Shown here: piece by piece, positions 60,705-64,000 of the stretch | Position numbering within the stretch: the first letter of the stretch is position 1 | Layout: each line of letters begins with the position of its first letter | Source: Priestia iocasae | Lineage (GTDB): Bacteria; Bacillota; Bacilli; Bacillales; Bacillaceae_H | Length of the DNA stretch: 64,000 nucleotides | Assembly: GCF_016909075.1 (NCBI RefSeq) | Contig: NZ_JAFBFC010000003.1 | Location: 186,001 to 250,000 of the forward strand | Direction: 5' to 3' | Made by a program: the position numbers and the translations under genes | Notes under the pieces: generated by a model | Seen by the model: only the letters and a program-made list of their open reading frames with translations | The model's database searches: none | What the model was told of the DNA's origin: nothing

Positions 60705-63504
60705 ATGTGTGATCACTCTCCGCTTGTTTGCCTTTTTTTACATAAGAGGCAACCGCCGGAATTACGATTAACACAAGCATTATTCCTAGTAGAACGATTA
60801 TCGCTTCCGTAAATAATGTATGCGTATTGTATTGAATGGACATGTATACTTTTGATACCGGATCGTCATAGTGAAAGTTTGGCATCGCTAATGAAAGAAG
60901 CGGATTAATATACAGCATCATCATGACAATGGTTACAATCCATCCAACAAACGGACCAATTAAAAAGGCACTGCGAACAAGCAAAGATGAGACGACAAGT
61001 AATAAAATCGTATAAACAGACCATTCAATTGCGCGTTCATCAGATAGGGTATAAATATTTAAGCTAAACACACTAATCATTAACCCAACAATTAAGTTTA
61101 ATAGCCCAAATAATGAGCCTCTTACAAATAAAGGTGCGCTTTGATAATAGTGAATGAAATATCCTATTAGCAAACTACTAATTAAAATAATCACTAAAAT
61201 GACAACTGGAGGTACTTCTTTTACTTTCTCAGCTGGCACTTCTCCTTTAACCTCTACTGGATTGGCTAAATAACGATAAACATCACTGTTTGGTTGTCCA
61301 TTCACAAAGGCGTTATTTAAGAGATTATATACATCTCCACGCACAAGCTTCGTGGAATCAACGTTTTCTGCCCATTTACTGTTAAGGCTGTCTGCTTTTT
61401 CTTGCACATCATTTACTTGTTTTTGCAGATCCCCTGTATATTGAACAACGTTTGATTGTCGTTCTCCTAGTGACACAAGTAAATCATTTAAGCCTTGTAG
61501 CTCTTGACCCATGCTTTGCTGCAATGTCACAAGCTTACTAACATTTGGATCTACTGCATCTGTATTCACATCGTTACTTGAGTTTTGTAAAATGTCGCTA
61601 ATGTTGCTTGCACGATCTTGAATCACTGATAAGTCATTCATCATCAATTCATACTCTTGATTAATATTTTCACTATATTGACTGACAAATGCTTTTGCAT
61701 CTTCATTAAGTAAAGATGATTGTTCTTGAGTGGATGCAAGGTTTTCTTGAAGTACACCGCTAATCTCTTGTGACTGTCGGTTTTCAAACAAAATGGATTG
61801 AGTACGTCTATTTGTTTCTTCACTATTTAATATGACCTCTTTTGTATCCGTACGACCCATTTGCTTCAATGCTTGTTCGTATTTTGAGAGATACTCATAA
61901 TAATTGAACAAGTCATCGATATCTGTACTGCCAATCTCCTTGCTAAACGCGTTGTTTAAACGAGTTTTTCGCTCTTGAGATAACAGTGACGACGAAACAA
62001 GTTCCGCTTCTTTTTGCTCAATCTTTTTCACAAGATCTGTTACATCCACACCATTATTTTGAACCGCTTGTTCATATTGACGAAGCAAGTTCGTATATTG
62101 CTGAGTTAACTGTTGAAGTTGCTGTCGCAGCTCGTTATTCGATTGATTTGTATTCACATCTGCTAATTGTTGCTCAACCGCTTGAATGCGTGAAGTTAAT
62201 TCAGCTAGTGACGTGATAACCTTTGTCACTTCTTCTGTTTTTTCCCCCGGCATTGCTTCTAGTGTTTCTTTTGCTTCTTGTACTTTTGCAGCAATGTCTG
62301 TTAGTTCAGCTCGCTCTTCTTGTAGCACATCTTCTTCAGACGGTGGCGGAGTCTCATCAGCTGGAACACCAGGATTTCCTGGGTTCGGATTTGGTGATCC
62401 ACCGCTTTCTAACTGTTCACGAAGCGGAAGAAGAGAAGCTTCAATTTCATTAAAAGCTGTAATCGCTTCTTGTTGACGATATTGCTCTAGTAGCTCATCG
62501 TTAAAGAGCTTCATCTTACTTTCTTGTTCAGACGCTTGATTTTGCTGAGCTGTTTGCAATTCATCTGCCATTTCAACTTGTTTATTCAATCTTTGCTCAA
62601 GTGAAGAAAGGCCATTCATCATTTTATTTGCTTGATTATTTAGTTCAGCTCTCGATTGAGACTGACGGCTATTCACGCCTTTAACAGCTTCTTCCATGCT
62701 CTGTAAGCTGACAACCTGAGCTTTTCGCAGGAGATTTTCTTGTTCTCGCTGATATTGACGGTATTGTTCAACATAGTCAACAAATGACACAAGATTTTTT
62801 TCAACTTGTTGAACATCTTGCTTTCGGTTGTCAGAACCCGTTTCAGCACTTTGAATGTTCGATTGCATTTGTTCAAGAAGCTTCTTTTGATTATCTAATT
62901 CACCCGCTAAATTTTTAGAACCAGGCTTGTAAAAAGAAAGCATCGTTTGTTGAAACTGAATCTCTTTTTCTAAAATGCTATCAAATTTCCCACGTAAGTC
63001 GTTAATTTCTTGAGATACGTAGTTCCAGTAGCGCGATGTAATATCGTCACTTACTTTCGTTGAAGCTGCTTCCAATTCACGAACAACACGCTGCTTGTTC
63101 GTAGCATTCAATTGATTTTGCACTTGATATTGTAGCGATACCTTTGCTGGCTTTTCATCGGTATAAGTGAGTGTGTTCTTTGAAAAGTCCGATGGGATAT
63201 AAATGACTGCATCATATTCACCATCTATTAGCTTTTGATTGGCTGTTGCACGCGTTAAAACCATCCACTCAAAATCTGAGCCTTCTGCTAACATCGGCGC
63301 TACACTCGCTCCTAGATCAAAGCCCCTCTTTCCATCTTCTCCTCCAACTCCGAGGTCTTCATTTACCACGGCAATTTTTCTCGTGGCATTTTCTGATACT
63401 CGCAATGGATCATCACCAATGTATTGGAAGAAGAAAACAGGAAGTGCCATTATCATGATAACGGCTAACACGACTTTTAAGCCGTACTTCCATTGTTCGT
63501 TCAT
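60694..63504 (-). CDS. esaA: Type VII secretion membrane protein EsaA
   Basis: 936 residues: N-terminal helix (about 9-27), long extracellular helical coiled-coil region (about 30-770) with PNPGNP-type linkers, and about five C-terminal helices (785-930). This is the EsaA/YueB layout; YueB is the SPP1 phage receptor in B. subtilis and is a bit longer (about 1,076). ATG overlaps the essC stop (ATGA). Confidence 0.88.
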   Translation of the reverse strand: MNEQWKYGLKVVLAVIMIMALPVFFFQYIGDDPLRVSENATRKIAVVNEDLGVGGEDGKRGFDLGASVAPMLAEGSDFEWMVLTRATANQKLIDGEYDAVIYIPSDFSKNTLTYTDEKPAKVSLQYQVQNQLNATNKQRVVRELEAASTKVSDDITSRYWNYVSQEINDLRGKFDSILEKEIQFQQTMLSFYKPGSKNLAGELDNQKKLLEQMQSNIQSAETGSDNRKQDVQQVEKNLVSFVDYVEQYRQYQREQENLLRKAQVVSLQSMEEAVKGVNSRQSQSRAELNNQANKMMNGLSSLEQRLNKQVEMADELQTAQQNQASEQESKMKLFNDELLEQYRQQEAITAFNEIEASLLPLREQLESGGSPNPNPGNPGVPADETPPPSEEDVLQEERAELTDIAAKVQEAKETLEAMPGEKTEEVTKVITSLAELTSRIQAVEQQLADVNTNQSNNELRQQLQQLTQQYTNLLRQYEQAVQNNGVDVTDLVKKIEQKEAELVSSSLLSQERKTRLNNAFSKEIGSTDIDDLFNYYEYLSKYEQALKQMGRTDTKEVILNSEETNRRTQSILFENRQSQEISGVLQENLASTQEQSSLLNEDAKAFVSQYSENINQEYELMMNDLSVIQDRASNISDILQNSSNDVNTDAVDPNVSKLVTLQQSMGQELQGLNDLLVSLGERQSNVVQYTGDLQKQVNDVQEKADSLNSKWAENVDSTKLVRGDVYNLLNNAFVNGQPNSDVYRYLANPVEVKGEVPAEKVKEVPPVVILVIILISSLLIGYFIHYYQSAPLFVRGSLFGLLNLIVGLMISVFSLNIYTLSDERAIEWSVYTILLLVVSSLLVRSAFLIGPFVGWIVTIVMMMLYINPLLSLAMPNFHYDDPVSKVYMSIQYNTHTLFTEAIIVLLGIMLVLIVIPAVASYVKKGKQAESDHTYEA

Positions 63505-64000
63505 GCCAAAATCTTCCTTTCATTTGTACATAATGGGATTTGAATTCGCGTCGCTTTGCCGTTTTCTACGAAATAACCAAATCCAGGGTGAATATCTGCT
63601 TCTTTACGATCGTAAGCAAGCGTAAACAGACTTTGTTCGGACTTTTTCATTAGCATAATTGCTTTGTTCACTTGTTTTAGTTCCGTTGTAAGTGAATCAA
63701 ACCCTTTTGAGAAGTCAGTCGGACTACCTGCAGCAATAATGGTAAAGCCTAAATGCGTGTAGTTTTTCATCAACTTTGTTATACGCTCTTGAATGAGCGC
63801 ATCAATCGTTTTTTGGAAGCGAGCAAAACCATCAATTACAAGCAGCAATGGTTCAAACGTTAAGGATGACACCGCTCCTTGCTGAACAGCTTCTAAATAG
63901 ACACCTTCACGTTCCATTAAGATCGCTTCTGCTTGATCTAGCCATTGAACAATTTGATCCTTCGTGTCCATGTAATGAATCGATTGTTCACTCGCATACG
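63501..64000 (-). CDS. essC: Type VII secretion ATPase EssC, C-terminal part (runs out of window)
   Basis: The frame is open to the window edge on the 5' side. The visible 166 residues contain LTFEPLLLVIDGFARFQK, a Walker-B-like DEXX position, and TIIAAGSPTDFSKGF, matching the last FtsK/SpoIIIE-type ATPase domain of EssC/YukB. It powers secretion of WXG100 and LXG proteins. Its stop overlaps esaA by 4 bp. Confidence 0.8.
   Translation of the reverse strand, partial: YASEQSIHYMDTKDQIVQWLDQAEAILMEREGVYLEAVQQGAVSSLTFEPLLLVIDGFARFQKTIDALIQERITKLMKNYTHLGFTIIAAGSPTDFSKGFDSLTTELKQVNKAIMLMKKSEQSLFTLAYDRKEADIHPGFGYFVENGKATRIQIPLCTNERKILA

Overview
The window looks like chromosomal DNA of a low-GC, endospore-forming Bacillaceae species. 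Signs are strong GGAGG-type ribosome sites, frequent TTG/GTG starts, rho-independent terminators with T-tracts, a Spo0E-like phosphatase, YjcZ-type sporulation micropeptides with sigma-K-like promoters, a KGG stress protein with a sigma-B-like promoter, a c-di-AMP riboswitch before ktrAB and a WXG100-type (type VII) secretion operon. I saw no tRNA, rRNA, IS element, prophage or CRISPR array. The species cannot be fixed from sequence alone.

Layout. 39-5994 (minus): cytochrome bd oxidase operon cydA-cydB-cydS-cydD-cydC, including a 34-codon cydS, with three Rex-like boxes upstream. 6.5-16 kb: small membrane and stress genes, a sigma-70-family factor with its DUF4179 partner, a KGG-repeat stress protein, an EcsB-like permease, a DUF1259-like protein, a coiled-coil protein, a Spo0E-like protein and a lipoprotein. 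16.3-23.9 kb (minus): a 2-hydroxyacid catabolic operon (TAXI-type TRAP transporter, GntR/FCD regulator, GlcD- and GlcF-like subunits, LhgO). 24.1-37.3 kb (minus): a 13-gene cluster with all six steps from UDP-GlcNAc to a CMP-5,7-diacetamido nonulosonate (legionaminic-acid type), then SDR and Gfo/Idh oxidoreductases and two paralogous GT-B proteins that are good candidates for the transferases. A decayed LamG-like fragment lies just upstream of it.

37.8-47.1 kb: an orphan pair of Opp/Dpp-type permeases, an SDR, sucrose-6-phosphate hydrolase with a possible leader attenuator, a YtxH protein, an MFS exporter, an ArsB-like permease and a DedA protein. 47.3-50.7 kb: an NlpC/P60 endopeptidase, the soluble oxygen sensor HemAT, two YjcZ-type micropeptides and, between them, a probable sigma-K-dependent small RNA. 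50.8-54.7 kb: KtrB/KtrA potassium uptake under a c-di-AMP riboswitch, an AhpD-like protein and an Lrp regulator. 55.0-58.9 kb: a second MurE-like ligase without the usual DNPR motif, a DinB-like protein and a secreted protein with four NlpC/P60 modules of which only one keeps the catalytic residues. 59.4-64.0 kb (minus): the distal part of a type VII secretion operon (essC end, esaA, essA, DUF5082- and TIGR04197-like genes).

The signals I rate most worth following are the sigma-K small RNA and its duplicated upstream element, the nonulosonate cluster with its twin GT-B proteins, and the NlpC/P60 protein with three apparently inactive modules.
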